Origin: an uncultured Rhizobiaceae group bacterium | GTDB lineage: Bacteria > Pseudomonadota > Alphaproteobacteria > Rhizobiales > Rhizobiaceae | Length of the DNA: 64,000 nucleotides | Direction of reading: 5' to 3' | NCBI GenBank assembly: GCA_937930845.1 | Contig: CALHBJ010000005.1 | Coordinates: forward strand, 54,891-118,890 | In this document: one piece after another, positions 8,904 to 19,665 of the stretch | How positions within the stretch are numbered: position 1 is the stretch's first letter | Layout: every line of letters starts with the position of its first letter | Position numbers and translations under genes: made by a program | The notes under the pieces: model-generated | The model's input: only the letters and a program-made list of their open reading frames with translations | Databases searched by the model: none | What the model was told of the DNA's origin: nothing

Positions 8904-9464
8904 TTAGCCGCCCGATTGAAAATTGCCGAATTCTCCCTTGGCAAAAATCAGCGGCTTTCCCTCTTCATAAACAAAATTGGATACCTGCCCCACAATGATG
9001 ACATGATCACCGGCCTCATGACAGGCCGCCTGTACACAATCGAAACGGGCCAACGCACCGGCGATAAGCGGCACACCATGGTCATCAAAACGCCAGTCAC
9101 AATGGCCAAACGCATTACCATCCTGGGCAAACTGAAGCGCCAGGCCCTGTTGCTCCTCGCACAGCACATGAACCGAATAATGCAGCGCATTGCGAAATGG
9201 CTCATAGCGCCCGGAGCGGCGGTCAATGGACCAAAGCACCAGTGCCGGGTCCAGCGAAACGGACGCAAATGAATTGGCCGTCATCCCGATCAATCCCTGA
9301 TCAGTGGCCGCCGTGATGATGGTCACTCCCGTGCCAAACCGGCCCAGGGCATCGCGATATTCGCGCTGGTTGAATTCGACCGGACGGCGCAATCCGCGCT
9401 GATCCATCGCCGTTGCCGGCCCAGGCGGGGCTAACTGGTCGCTTGCCATTTCAACAGCCCCCAT
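8904..9464 (-). CDS. smoA: Flavin reductase, partner of the monooxygenase (SmoA-like)
   Basis: This is a 186-residue flavin reductase-like FMN-binding protein (HpaC/DIM6 family). Motifs are LGRFGTGVTIITA, GMTANSFASVSLDP and LVLWSIDRRSG. It would supply FMNH2 to the SsuD-like monooxygenase two genes upstream, using NAD(P)H. Its ATG overlaps the stop of the aldo-keto reductase gene (TGATG), indicating coupled translation. The symbol follows the sulfo-SMO gene order (monooxygenase, reductase, flavin reductase); if the pathway is a different desulfonation route it is simply an SsuE/HpaC-like reductase. Confidence 0.75.
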   Translation of the reverse strand: MGAVEMASDQLAPPGPATAMDQRGLRRPVEFNQREYRDALGRFGTGVTIITAATDQGLIGMTANSFASVSLDPALVLWSIDRRSGRYEPFRNALHYSVHVLCEEQQGLALQFAQDGNAFGHCDWRFDDHGVPLIAGALARFDCVQAACHEAGDHVIIVGQVSNFVYEEGKPLIFAKGEFGNFQSGG

Positions 9465-10366
9465 CAGGCCACTTCCTGCCCAAGTGCAAGTGTGTAAATC
9501 TCAAACCAGGTTTCCCGGTCGACTAAAATTGCTGTGGCTTGCGAGAGCTTCTTGATGCGCTCCAGATTATTGGTCCCCATCACAGGAATAATGCGCGCCG
9601 GGTGTGCTAGAAGCCAGGCGACCGCAAGCGCGTCAACGCCCACACCATGGCGCGCAGCAATCTGCACCATCCCATCACGCAGCTCTTTGTTCGTGGTGTC
9701 TGCATTGTCAAACAAAGCACCGCCCCCCAACGGCGACCATGCCATGGGGGCAATGCCGTGCTGCTGATGAAAGGCCAGATCGCCATTGGTAAAAGCGTCA
9801 ATTGCCATCACACTGATCTCAATCTGATTGGTCACCAGCGGCGTCGACATGGCGGATTGTAACAGGTTCCAGTCATGGAGCTTGAAATTGGAGACGCCAA
9901 CGCTACCAACCTTGCCCGATTTGACAGCAGCATCCAGCGCAGCGCCGGTTTCGTGATGATCCATCATCGGGTCCGGGCGATGAACCAGCAGCAGGTCGAT
10001 ATGGTCGATCTGCATTTCAGCCAATGATGTATCGACGCTATGGGCAATGTGAGCCGCCGAAGTGTCGTAATATTTCACCCGTGCATCGCTGTACCGGCCA
10101 GCGGGGGCAACAATATCGCATTTGGTGACGATCTCGACCTTGTCCCGTAGCGCGGGCGATTGGGCAAAACAGGCCCCCAATATGCCTTCAGCCACATAGC
10201 CGCCATAAATGTCGGCCTGATCCAGCGTCGTGATCCCCTGTTCAAGGCAGGCTTCGATCTTGGCCTGAACATGGGCAGGCGCGGTGTTTTCATCATCGCC
10301 CAGTCGCCACATTCCATAAACAATGCGGCTCATGTCCAGATTTTCTGACAGTTTGATGCGTTCCAT
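9464..10366 (-). CDS. smoB: Aldo-keto reductase, SmoB-like (6-dehydroglucose reductase)
   Basis: This is a 300-residue aldo-keto reductase related to E. coli YdhF. The catalytic tetrad is visible: D49, Y54 (LDQADIYGGY), K82 (VTKC) and H129 (LLLVHRPDP). In sulfo-SMO pathways the NAD(P)H-dependent SmoB reduces 6-dehydroglucose, the product of sulfoquinovose desulfonation, to glucose. The opening SRIVYGMWRLGDDENTAPA and the APAGR segment fit my memory of SmoB, and position between monooxygenase and flavin reductase genes supports it. The start ATG at 10366 overlaps the upstream stop (TGATG); a longer frame to 10444 is antifunctional read-through of the preceding gene. Confidence 0.75.
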   Translation of the reverse strand: MERIKLSENLDMSRIVYGMWRLGDDENTAPAHVQAKIEACLEQGITTLDQADIYGGYVAEGILGACFAQSPALRDKVEIVTKCDIVAPAGRYSDARVKYYDTSAAHIAHSVDTSLAEMQIDHIDLLLVHRPDPMMDHHETGAALDAAVKSGKVGSVGVSNFKLHDWNLLQSAMSTPLVTNQIEISVMAIDAFTNGDLAFHQQHGIAPMAWSPLGGGALFDNADTTNKELRDGMVQIAARHGVGVDALAVAWLLAHPARIIPVMGTNNLERIKKLSQATAILVDRETWFEIYTLALGQEVA

Positions 10367-11523
10367 CAACGACGTTCTCCTGCGCCAAGCGGTGTTGGCG
10401 GTGTTTGTGCTGGCACCCGCCCCTGAAGGTGCGGCAGCGAGCATGTTTCAAGGTGTGGCAAAACACGTTTGCCAAAGCTCTCGCATTCATCAAGATGCGG
10501 ATAACCAGAGAAAATGAAAGCACGGATGCCCATCTTTTTATAATCTTCAATGGCTGATAAAATCTGGTCTGTGGAACCCACAAGTGCAGCGCCGCAGCCC
10601 GACCGCGCGCGGCCCACGCCAGTCCACAAATGCGGCTCGATATAGCCTTCCACATCCGCCAGTTCGCGGTTGCGGTTTTGGTGGGAAACCCCAAGCGAGG
10701 TCACATCAAGGGAGCGCTGACGAATGACCTGCGCCTGCTCGTCATCCAGTTTGGAGACAAGCTCGCGGGCATATTCGCGCGCTTCATTTTCCGTGTCGCG
10801 GACAATCATGTGAACGCGCAATCCATAGTCGAGCAATCGACCATGGTGCTTGGCCCGCGCGTGAACCGCTTTCATACGCTGCGCCAAATCTTCCTTCTTT
10901 TCAGGCCACATCAGATAAACGTCACAATGTTCACCGCAAAGGTCGACCGCATCGGGCGAATATCCGCCGAAATACAACAACGGACCGCCGTTTTGCTGAT
11001 AGGGCCGCACCGGGTCCGTGACAACGCCATCGAACTGATACACCTGGCCCGCGTGGTCAATCGTATCGCGGGTCCAGGCCTGTTTGAGAATTTCAACAAC
11101 TTCGCGGGACCGCTGATACCGATAGGCACTTTCTTCTTTCTGTCCGGGAAAATCCGAAGAGATGATGTTGATGGTCAACCGGCCTTCAAGCATATGATCC
11201 AGCGTGGCGATGGTTCGTGCCAGCATGATCGGCTGCACTTCACCACACCGCACCGCGGCCAGCATGTTCATATTCTTGATCTGGGGCGCGCACCCGGCCA
11301 CGAAGGTCAGCGTGTCTTGGCCCACATGATAGGAAGACGGGCACAGAATGTTGCGGAAGCCCAGTTCATCGGCGCTTTTGGCAATGCGCGATGTATTTTC
11401 CCACGAAGAGCGCAAATCATCGTCCGGCACACTCAAATGGCGATAGTCGTCGGAGCAAAGTGGTGCAAACCAGGAGACCTCTGCAGCGCTTGTCTCTGCG
11501 GAGCGTATGGGGACAATACTCAT
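10366..11523 (-). CDS. smoC: FMNH2-dependent monooxygenase, SsuD/SmoC-like
   Basis: This is a 385-residue luciferase-like monooxygenase of the SsuD branch. Shared features are VSWFAPLCSDDYR at the start, MLAAVRCGEVQPIMLARTIATLD, LTINIISSDFPG, GPLLYFGGYSPDA, LHPHLWTGVG-like (PHLWTGVGRARSGCGAALVGS) and FIFSGYPHLDECE. Such enzymes cleave C-S bonds of sulfonates, releasing sulfite and an aldehyde. Linkage to an AKR and flavin reductase points to sulfoquinovose monooxygenase rather than a general alkanesulfonate enzyme. GGGAGGAAGG precedes the ATG. It is the first gene of the operon and divergent from the GntR gene. Confidence 0.78.
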   Translation of the reverse strand: MSIVPIRSAETSAAEVSWFAPLCSDDYRHLSVPDDDLRSSWENTSRIAKSADELGFRNILCPSSYHVGQDTLTFVAGCAPQIKNMNMLAAVRCGEVQPIMLARTIATLDHMLEGRLTINIISSDFPGQKEESAYRYQRSREVVEILKQAWTRDTIDHAGQVYQFDGVVTDPVRPYQQNGGPLLYFGGYSPDAVDLCGEHCDVYLMWPEKKEDLAQRMKAVHARAKHHGRLLDYGLRVHMIVRDTENEAREYARELVSKLDDEQAQVIRQRSLDVTSLGVSHQNRNRELADVEGYIEPHLWTGVGRARSGCGAALVGSTDQILSAIEDYKKMGIRAFIFSGYPHLDECESFGKRVLPHLETCSLPHLQGRVPAQTPPTPLGAGERR

Positions 11524-11615
11524 ACCCTGACCTTCCTCCCTTTTGCCTCAAAACCCATCTTCAAACCCGGTTGGCACATCTGAACTGCATCAAACTGCCA
11601 TCACGAACTTGCACT

Positions 11616-11666
11616 CACGAACACTTCGTGTATCAAATGTAAATCAATACATCAATAGTGTATCAA
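11616..11666. promoter_or_regulatory. Candidate operator region between smoC and gntR
   Basis: Within the 150-bp divergent gap there is an inverted repeat CACGAA-CAC-TTCGTG at 11616-11630. It is followed by two direct copies of GTGTATCAA at 11628-11636 and 11658-11666 (30 bp apart) with an inverted partner-like ATACA between them. The region is AT-rich and would hold both promoters. I infer binding by the adjacent GntR/HutC regulator. Confidence 0.45.
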
Positions 11667-11673
11667 TTTATCC

Positions 11674-12405
11674 ATGTCGCCCCTTTCAACCCCATTGCAA
11701 GATGCCTCCGGTGCCCTGCCATTGCATGTGCAGGTGAGTGAAATGTTGGCGCGGGACATTCAGGCGGGACGCTATCCCGATGGCACCAAGCTGGCGCCGG
11801 AACGCGACATGGCACAGGAACTCGGCATTGCAGTTGGCACCCTGCGCAAGGCGCTGGCAGACCTCACCGAAAAAGGCCTGCTGGAACGCCGTCAGGGTTC
11901 GGGTAATTATGTGCGCAACACGCAACAGGCCCAGACGATCTACGGTTTCTTCCGCCTTGAACTCGTGCAGGGCGGTGGCTTACCAACGGCCCATACATTG
12001 TCGGTCGACAAATTGCCAAAGCCCGATGATCTGCCGGAATTTGGACAATCCTCGGAAGCATTCAGATTCAGACGTCTGCGCCGGTTAAACGGGATAGACG
12101 CAGCATTGGAGGAGATCTGGCTGGATGCTTCCTATGTTGATGAGATCGTTTCCGCCGATCTGTCCCAGTCGCTTTATAAATTCTACCGCGAAAGCCTCAA
12201 TCTGTGGATCACCCGTGCGGAAGATTTCGTGTCGCTGGCACCTTGCCCGCGGTGGCGGCCGCCAGACTTTGCCGCCCCGGCCCAGACCGGCCAGTCCTGG
12301 GGATATGTGGAGCGTCGCAGCTTTGACCAAAACAACGCGGTTGCAGAATTTTCACGCACGTGGTTCGACCCGGCCACCACGCGCTTTGTTGCCCGCTGGA
12401 AATAG
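11674..12405 (+). CDS. GntR-family (HutC/UTRA) transcriptional regulator
   Basis: This is a 243-residue regulator. Residues about 18-85 form the winged helix of GntR proteins (LPLHVQVSEMLARDI, then APERDMAQELGIAVGTLRKAL and LERRQGSGNYV). The C-terminal half is the ligand-binding UTRA domain (FRFRRLRRLNGIDAALEEIWLD). It is divergent from the monooxygenase operon and directly upstream of the Gfo/Idh/MocA gene, so it probably controls both units in response to a sugar or sugar-acid intermediate. Confidence 0.88.
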   Translation: MSPLSTPLQDASGALPLHVQVSEMLARDIQAGRYPDGTKLAPERDMAQELGIAVGTLRKALADLTEKGLLERRQGSGNYVRNTQQAQTIYGFFRLELVQGGGLPTAHTLSVDKLPKPDDLPEFGQSSEAFRFRRLRRLNGIDAALEEIWLDASYVDEIVSADLSQSLYKFYRESLNLWITRAEDFVSLAPCPRWRPPDFAAPAQTGQSWGYVERRSFDQNNAVAEFSRTWFDPATTRFVARWK

Positions 12406-12417
12406 AGGAAATCCATT

Positions 12418-13506
12418 TTGACGGTTTTGCGCTACGGAATCATTGGTTGCGGCATGATGGGCCAGGAGCACATCCGCAATATTCATCTGCTTGAGAATAC
12501 CCAGATTACGGCGATCTATGAGCCTGATGCGGGCATGCGCGATATAGCAGCCAGCCTGGCACCAGAGGCAGAATTTGCGCCCAACCTAAACAGCCTGCTG
12601 GCGCGCAACGATCTTGATTGCCTTGTGATCGTCAGCCCCAACTATCTCCACGCCGACCAGTTACAGCAGATTATGGCGCACAGCCCGCGCCCGATATTGG
12701 TTGAAAAGCCCCTGATTACGAACATAGATGATGAACAGATCATCGCCCGCCTGCAAAATGACTATTCAGCACCGGTTTGGGTGGCGATGGAATACCGTTA
12801 TATGCCGCCGGTTGCGGCTCTCATAACCGAAGCCCAGAAAGTCACGGGCGGCATCAAGATGCTGACCATTCGCGAACACCGATTTCCGTTTTTGCAAAAG
12901 GTCGCAGACTGGAACAGATTCAATGAAAAATCTGGCGGCACACTGGTGGAGAAATGCTGCCATTTCTTCGATCTAATGCGCCTCATCCTGCAAAGCGAAC
13001 CCGTGCGGGTGATGGCCTCGGCGGGTCAAAGCGTCAATCATCTGGATGAAAGCTATGACGGGCGCGTCCCTGACATCTGGGACAATGGATATGTCATTGT
13101 GGATTTTGCCTCCGGCGCCCGGGCAATGCTTGAACTTTGCATGTTTGCCGATGGTTCCACCTACCAGGAAGAAATCTCAGCCATTGGCCCAAGCGGCAAA
13201 ATCGAATGCCTTGTTCCCGGTCCTGGTCGGTTCTGGCCCCAACACCTTGGCGACCCGCCAACCGCCAAGCTGATTGTCAGCCCAAGGGAGCCGCGCGGGC
13301 CCCGTACAATCGACATTCCAGTGGACCCTGCGCTGCTCGATGCCGGCGACCACAATGGATCGACATTTTATCAGCACCAGAAATTCCAGCAATTGGTTTT
13401 GGGCAATCACCCGGTTGAGGTTTCCTTGCAGGACGGATTAATGGCCGTCAAAATTGGCATGGCCGCCCAACAATCCTCGACGTTAGGCAAAGCCATAAAT
13501 TTGTAG
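12418..13506 (+). CDS. Gfo/Idh/MocA oxidoreductase, candidate NAD-dependent sulfoquinovosidase
   Basis: This is a 362-residue NAD(P)-dependent protein. The Rossmann motif GIIGCGMMGQEH begins at residue 7, the family EKP motif occurs as LVEKPL near residue 98, and the catalytic-type His/Asp pair appears in KCCHFFDLMR near residue 180. The start is a TTG preceded by AGAGGAAA, 12 bp after gntR. Some members of this family (GH188) hydrolyse sulfoquinovosides using a transient NAD+ oxidation; context beside sulfo-SMO-like genes makes that an attractive role. Alternatives are an inositol- or sugar-dehydrogenase activity. The family call is firm, the substrate inferred. Confidence 0.7.
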   Translation: MTVLRYGIIGCGMMGQEHIRNIHLLENTQITAIYEPDAGMRDIAASLAPEAEFAPNLNSLLARNDLDCLVIVSPNYLHADQLQQIMAHSPRPILVEKPLITNIDDEQIIARLQNDYSAPVWVAMEYRYMPPVAALITEAQKVTGGIKMLTIREHRFPFLQKVADWNRFNEKSGGTLVEKCCHFFDLMRLILQSEPVRVMASAGQSVNHLDESYDGRVPDIWDNGYVIVDFASGARAMLELCMFADGSTYQEEISAIGPSGKIECLVPGPGRFWPQHLGDPPTAKLIVSPREPRGPRTIDIPVDPALLDAGDHNGSTFYQHQKFQQLVLGNHPVEVSLQDGLMAVKIGMAAQQSSTLGKAINL

Positions 13507-13525
13507 CCTGTTCGAAGTCCTGCCC

Positions 13526-14731
13526 CTAGACCGGTTCCGGCGCACCCACCGCACCGCTGGCAGGCGCGCGCGAAGCCAGTCGCAATACGGCATATCCCAG
13601 TACAGCTGAGGCGAACGACCCCATCAACACACCCAACCTGACCTGGTTGATCAGTTCAGGATCTTCAAATGCCAGTGTCCCGATAAACAGGCTCATGGTG
13701 AACCCGATGCCCGCAAGGCAGCCAACCCCGTAAATCTGGATCCACCGCACATTGTCCGGCAGTTTTGCAAAGCCGGTTTTCACCGCAATGAACGAGAGCG
13801 AGAATATCGCAATCTGGTTGCCGAAGAACAGGCCAAGCGCAATGCCCAGCGGCACGGTGGATGTCAGGTCTGCCAGTTCAATGCTGGCCAGCGAAACGCC
13901 CGCATTGGCAAATGCAAACAGCGGCAACACGGCAAAAGCCACCCACGGATGAAGCGCATGTTCCAAAGCATGCAACGGCGACTGGTCGCCCGGGTTTTTG
14001 CCGCGCATGGGGATGGCCAGCGCCGCAAGCACGCCCGCCAGCGTGGCATGTACGCCAGATTTGAGCACACACACCCACATGACAAGCGTAATCAACGCAT
14101 AGGGCGTGATCGACTTCACTCCGGAACGGTTCAGCGCCACCAGCGCCAAAAACCCAGCCAGTCCAAGGCCAAGCGCTTCCACCGAAAGGTTGTCGGTGTA
14201 GAAGATCGCGATGATGGTGATCGCACCAATGTCGTCGATGATCGCCAAAGCCAGCAAGAAGATTTTGAGCGAAATTGGAACACGGTTTCCCAACAGAGCC
14301 AGCACACCAAGTGCAAACGCAATATCCGTGGCAGAAGGAATGGCCCAACCGCTCATCGTCACCGCATTGTCCCAGTTGATATAGGAGTAAATGATCGCAG
14401 GCCCGGCCATGCCGCCTATAGCAGCAAGCATGGGCAGAGCCGCCTTGTTTATGGACGACAATTCACCTTGCAAAACTTCGCGTTTCACTTCCAGGCCAAC
14501 CAGAAAGAAGAAAATCGCCATCAGACCATCATTGATCCAAAGCAAGAGTGGTTTGGCAAGATTAAGCGCGCCAATTTTCACCTGAACCGGCGTATCGAGA
14601 AACGCCGCATAATAGCCGCTGAGAAACGAGTTATTGGCCAATAGGGCCAGCACAGCCGCCATCATCAACATGATTCCGGCGGAAGTCTCCAGTTTCAAAA
14701 AATCCTGAATACGATTGACGACGCGGCTCAT
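13526..14731 (-). CDS. nhaA: Na+/H+ antiporter NhaA
   Basis: This is a 401-residue inner-membrane antiporter. NhaA hallmarks are NDGLMAIFFFLVGLEVKRE, GWAIPSATDIAFALGVLALLG and the paired aspartates in LAIIDDIGAI that bind Na+. It exchanges external protons for internal Na+ in alkaline or saline conditions. It converges on the Gfo/Idh/MocA gene 19 bp away and appears to be a single-gene unit with a GGGAGCAGG ribosome binding site. Confidence 0.95.
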   Translation of the reverse strand: MSRVVNRIQDFLKLETSAGIMLMMAAVLALLANNSFLSGYYAAFLDTPVQVKIGALNLAKPLLLWINDGLMAIFFFLVGLEVKREVLQGELSSINKAALPMLAAIGGMAGPAIIYSYINWDNAVTMSGWAIPSATDIAFALGVLALLGNRVPISLKIFLLALAIIDDIGAITIIAIFYTDNLSVEALGLGLAGFLALVALNRSGVKSITPYALITLVMWVCVLKSGVHATLAGVLAALAIPMRGKNPGDQSPLHALEHALHPWVAFAVLPLFAFANAGVSLASIELADLTSTVPLGIALGLFFGNQIAIFSLSFIAVKTGFAKLPDNVRWIQIYGVGCLAGIGFTMSLFIGTLAFEDPELINQVRLGVLMGSFASAVLGYAVLRLASRAPASGAVGAPEPV

Positions 14732-14993
14732 TTGCCTGCTCCCAACTGGCGTGTGGAGACGACAATTACCGGAAAAGGCCCCTGCTCAGCCGCCGCTTGC
14801 CGGGTTGCCTGAATGCCACCTGTAGGGAAAAATCGGGATGTCTCGATCAATTTAGTCGCCATTAAAAACATAATCCTCAAACACGTTACTCGAGGAAATG
14901 GGCGCTCCAGACCGATAGTTCAATTCGAGATCTGACAAGATTTTGATAGAAAAAATCTATCAGCAAAAACGCGCGGTTTGCGGCCAACCGAAT

Positions 14994-15521
14994 TCATCCA
15001 TCCAGCTCGGCCAAGAGCTTGCTGGCACGGCCGGACACTGATTTTCGCTTGTCTTTGGACAATCGTTGCATTTGAGGTTTTAGCCACGCCAACAGATCAT
15101 CATCGTCAGCGGCCCACTCAAACAAAACCTTAAGCGATGTGTTCAAAACGATCCAGTCATCATGGTGTTCCAGATTGTGTTTGATGATCTCCAAGGCCCT
15201 GTCATGCTGGGCAGCACTTAAAAGGTGGCGGGTTTCATCGAACAATATCGCCAATGTCCATTGGGTCGACGCCTGATCGATGGCTGCAATCTCACTCAAC
15301 AACCCGTCCATGAAATCCATGGTCCAGTCCGGGTGCGCAATGGTCAGCCGTTTCATGGCGCTTGAAACGCGCAATCGCACAACTTCATCTTCACTGAAAT
15401 AACATTGATAAAGATCGGCCATGCGCGACCGATCGGCCAGAACAAGGTCAACCACTTCAACAGTGCGCCCCAGGGAATTGGAATGCCCACCAGACAACAT
15501 TGTTTCGAAATCTTCAGCCAT
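14994..15521 (-). CDS. HEAT-like repeat protein of unknown function
   Basis: The product has about 175 acidic, helical residues with HEAT-repeat character: repeating units such as DEVVRLRVSSAMKRLT, QHDRALEIIKHNLEHHDDWIVLNTSLKVLFEW and a basic tail. No enzymatic motif or signal peptide is present. The start is uncertain: ATG at 15521 or TTG at 15530, neither with a clear ribosome binding site. It follows the ABC-F gene region but lies downstream of no obvious operon partner. Confidence 0.6.
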   Translation of the reverse strand: MAEDFETMLSGGHSNSLGRTVEVVDLVLADRSRMADLYQCYFSEDEVVRLRVSSAMKRLTIAHPDWTMDFMDGLLSEIAAIDQASTQWTLAILFDETRHLLSAAQHDRALEIIKHNLEHHDDWIVLNTSLKVLFEWAADDDDLLAWLKPQMQRLSKDKRKSVSGRASKLLAELDG

Positions 15522-15575
15522 TTCGGTCAAATTATTGAGTGCGTACCCTCATCATTACGCAACCCAAAAAAGGGT

Positions 15576-17396
15576 TCAAGAGCCTTCCACTTCTTCGCGC
15601 AGCATTTCCAGTTCGAGCCAGCGCTCTTCGCTTTGCGCCAGCTGATCCTGGGTCTTTGACAGCAGCTTGACCAATTGATCAAACCGCTTGGGGTCACTTT
15701 CAAAAAGTCCAGGAACCGCCAGTGCCCGGTTCACCTTTTCAATATCCCCATTCAATTTGTCGATTTCACCTGGCAGGGTTTCCAAGGCGTGTTTGTCTTT
15801 AAAACTCAGTTTGGAACTCGCCTTATTAGCGGCAGCTGGTGCAACAGATTTCGCTTTCCCCGCGCCAGAAGCACCAGGTGCAGATAAGGCTGCAACTGCG
15901 CCCCGCTGCTGGATCATGTCGGAATAGCCACCGGCAAATTCCACCCACACGCCATTGTCTGCCGCAGGGGTCGCCGGGGCGATGATCGATGTGCACACCC
16001 GGTCCAGAAAATCACGATCATGGCTCACCACCAATACCGTGCCCTCATATTCCGCAATCATTTCCTGCAACAGATCCAGGGTTTCCAGATCAAGATCATT
16101 GGTGGGTTCATCCAGCACTAGAAGATTGGACGGGTGACGCAACCGCATGGCCAGCAAGAGCCGTGCACGCTCCCCGCCGGACAGGCGGCTGACCGCTGTG
16201 CCCGCCTGCTCTGGTAGGAAAAGAAAGTCCTTCATATAGGCCATCACGTGCTTGCGTTGATCACCAATGGCAACCACATCCGTGCCACCACCGGTCAGTG
16301 TGTCCTTGACGCTGGCCTGGGGGTCCAAAGCGGTGCGCTTTTGATCCACCACCAGCATTTCCACATTTGCACCCGGCTTGACCGTGCCGGAATCCGGCTC
16401 AAGCTGGCCGGTCAACAGATTGACCAATGTGGTTTTTCCAGCCCCATTGGGGCCCACAATTCCCAGCCTGTCACCACGGGCAATACGGGTTGAGAAATCT
16501 CTGACCAATACGCGGTCGCCATAGGCCTTTGAGATTTTTTCCACCCGCGCCACAAGTTTACCGGAGGTTTCGCCTTCGGCCACCGTCATGGTCACCCCGC
16601 CGGTGGGTTTAAGACGTTCAGCCCGCTGCACACGCAATTGCGACAGATTGCCCAGCCGTTTCATATTGCGCTTGCGGCGGCCCGAAACACCGTGGGTGAC
16701 CCAATGTTCTTCGCGCACAATTTTGCGGTCGAGTTTGTGGGCGTCGAGTTCTTCACGTTCCAAAAGCGTATCGCGCCAATCTTCAAAAGCGCCAAACCCC
16801 TTGTCCATCAGGCGGGTTTGGCCCCGGTCCACCCAAAGCGTAGCCCGGGACAGACGTTCAAGAAATCGCCTGTCGTGGCTGATCAGCACCATCGCGGAAC
16901 GTAACGAGGAAAGTTCGTTTTCCAGCCATTCAATTGCTGGCAAGTCCAGATGGTTGGTTGGCTCGTCCAGCAATAGGATGTCCGGCTCCGGGGCCAGCAC
17001 TTGTGCCAGTGCCGCACGCCGGGCTTCCCCACCGGACAGATTGGCCGTCAATTCAGCACCAGTCAGGCCAAGCGCTGCAAGGCACATTGTCACCCGGTGT
17101 GGATCATCAGCCGCTTCCAGACCTGACATTGCGTAGTCTTCAACGGTTTTGAAAGCGGAAAAATCCGGATCCTGCGATAGGTAACGCACGGTTGTGCCAG
17201 GCTGGAAAAATCGCTCCCCGCGGTCACACTCCACATCTCCGGCGGCAATTTTCAATAGTGTGGATTTGCCCGACCCATTGCGCCCCACCACACACAAGCG
17301 TTCGCGGGCATGGATTGCCATGTCAGCGCCGGTCAAAAGCGGTGTTGACCCAAATGTCAGATAAATATCGCGCAGGGCGAGAAGTGGCGGCGCCAT
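15576..17396 (-). CDS. uup: ABC-F family ATPase, Uup type
   Basis: This is a 606-residue soluble protein with two ABC domains and no membrane segments. The first domain has GRNGSGKST (Walker A), LSGGEARRAALA (signature) and LLDEPTNHLD (Walker B). The second has GPNGAGKTT, LSGGERARLLLAM and LDEPTNDLD. A C-terminal coiled-coil of about 90 residues (KLSFKDKHALETLP onward) is typical of Uup. ABC-F proteins act on ribosomes or DNA; Uup is linked to translation and precise excision. It is a single gene with a terminator of the upstream pgm just before it. Confidence 0.88.
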   Translation of the reverse strand: MAPPLLALRDIYLTFGSTPLLTGADMAIHARERLCVVGRNGSGKSTLLKIAAGDVECDRGERFFQPGTTVRYLSQDPDFSAFKTVEDYAMSGLEAADDPHRVTMCLAALGLTGAELTANLSGGEARRAALAQVLAPEPDILLLDEPTNHLDLPAIEWLENELSSLRSAMVLISHDRRFLERLSRATLWVDRGQTRLMDKGFGAFEDWRDTLLEREELDAHKLDRKIVREEHWVTHGVSGRRKRNMKRLGNLSQLRVQRAERLKPTGGVTMTVAEGETSGKLVARVEKISKAYGDRVLVRDFSTRIARGDRLGIVGPNGAGKTTLVNLLTGQLEPDSGTVKPGANVEMLVVDQKRTALDPQASVKDTLTGGGTDVVAIGDQRKHVMAYMKDFLFLPEQAGTAVSRLSGGERARLLLAMRLRHPSNLLVLDEPTNDLDLETLDLLQEMIAEYEGTVLVVSHDRDFLDRVCTSIIAPATPAADNGVWVEFAGGYSDMIQQRGAVAALSAPGASGAGKAKSVAPAAANKASSKLSFKDKHALETLPGEIDKLNGDIEKVNRALAVPGLFESDPKRFDQLVKLLSKTQDQLAQSEERWLELEMLREEVEGS

Positions 17397-17410
17397 GGTA
17401 AAATAGAAAA

Positions 17411-17428
17411 AGCGGGTTGAGACCCGCT
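17411..17428 (-). terminator. Terminator downstream of pgm
   Basis: Read on the minus strand, AGCGGGT-CTCA-ACCCGCT forms a 7-bp stem followed by TTTTTCTATTTT. It lies between the end of pgm and the start of the ABC-F gene. Confidence 0.75.
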
Positions 17429-17482
17429 CCTATAACCACCCACGTGGCTGCCGTAAATGTGCGATTGTGCCCGACCGACAGA

Positions 17483-19440
<1,958 letters not shown>

Positions 19441-19665
19441 ATGAAGAAACTTATCGCAGCCCTTTCGATTTTGACTGTGTCCACATTTGCTTGGGCCGCT
19501 GGCCCCGCTTTCAATGAGGCAGATGTCAATGCCGATGGTGTGGTGTCTCTTGCGGAAGCAAAAGCCGCACTGCCGGACATGGAAGAGGCACAGATCGTCG
19601 CAGCAGACGCCAACAATGATGGTGCCCTGTCTGCCGATGAATACGCAACACTGACGGCTGGATAA
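19441..19665 (+). CDS. Small exported EF-hand protein
   Basis: This is a 74-residue protein with a GAGGAG ribosome binding site and a signal peptide of about 20 residues (ending FAWAA). The mature 54 residues carry two EF-hand-like calcium loops, DVNADGVVSLAE and DANNDGALSADE, so it is essentially a minimal calmodulin-like pair. It probably binds Ca2+ in the periplasm; the partner is unknown. It stands alone between pgm and ggt. Confidence 0.8.
   Translation: MKKLIAALSILTVSTFAWAAGPAFNEADVNADGVVSLAEAKAALPDMEEAQIVAADANNDGALSADEYATLTAG

Noticed and set aside
10366..11523. Plain alkanesulfonate (taurine/alkane) SsuD system
   Set aside because: Possible, but an AKR with SmoB-like features between monooxygenase and flavin reductase and the absence of ssuABC genes make sulfo-SMO the better fit; kept as alternative.
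10630..11583. 317-codon open frame opposite the SsuD-like monooxygenase
   Set aside because: Antisense to a confidently identified enzyme and without recognisable domain.
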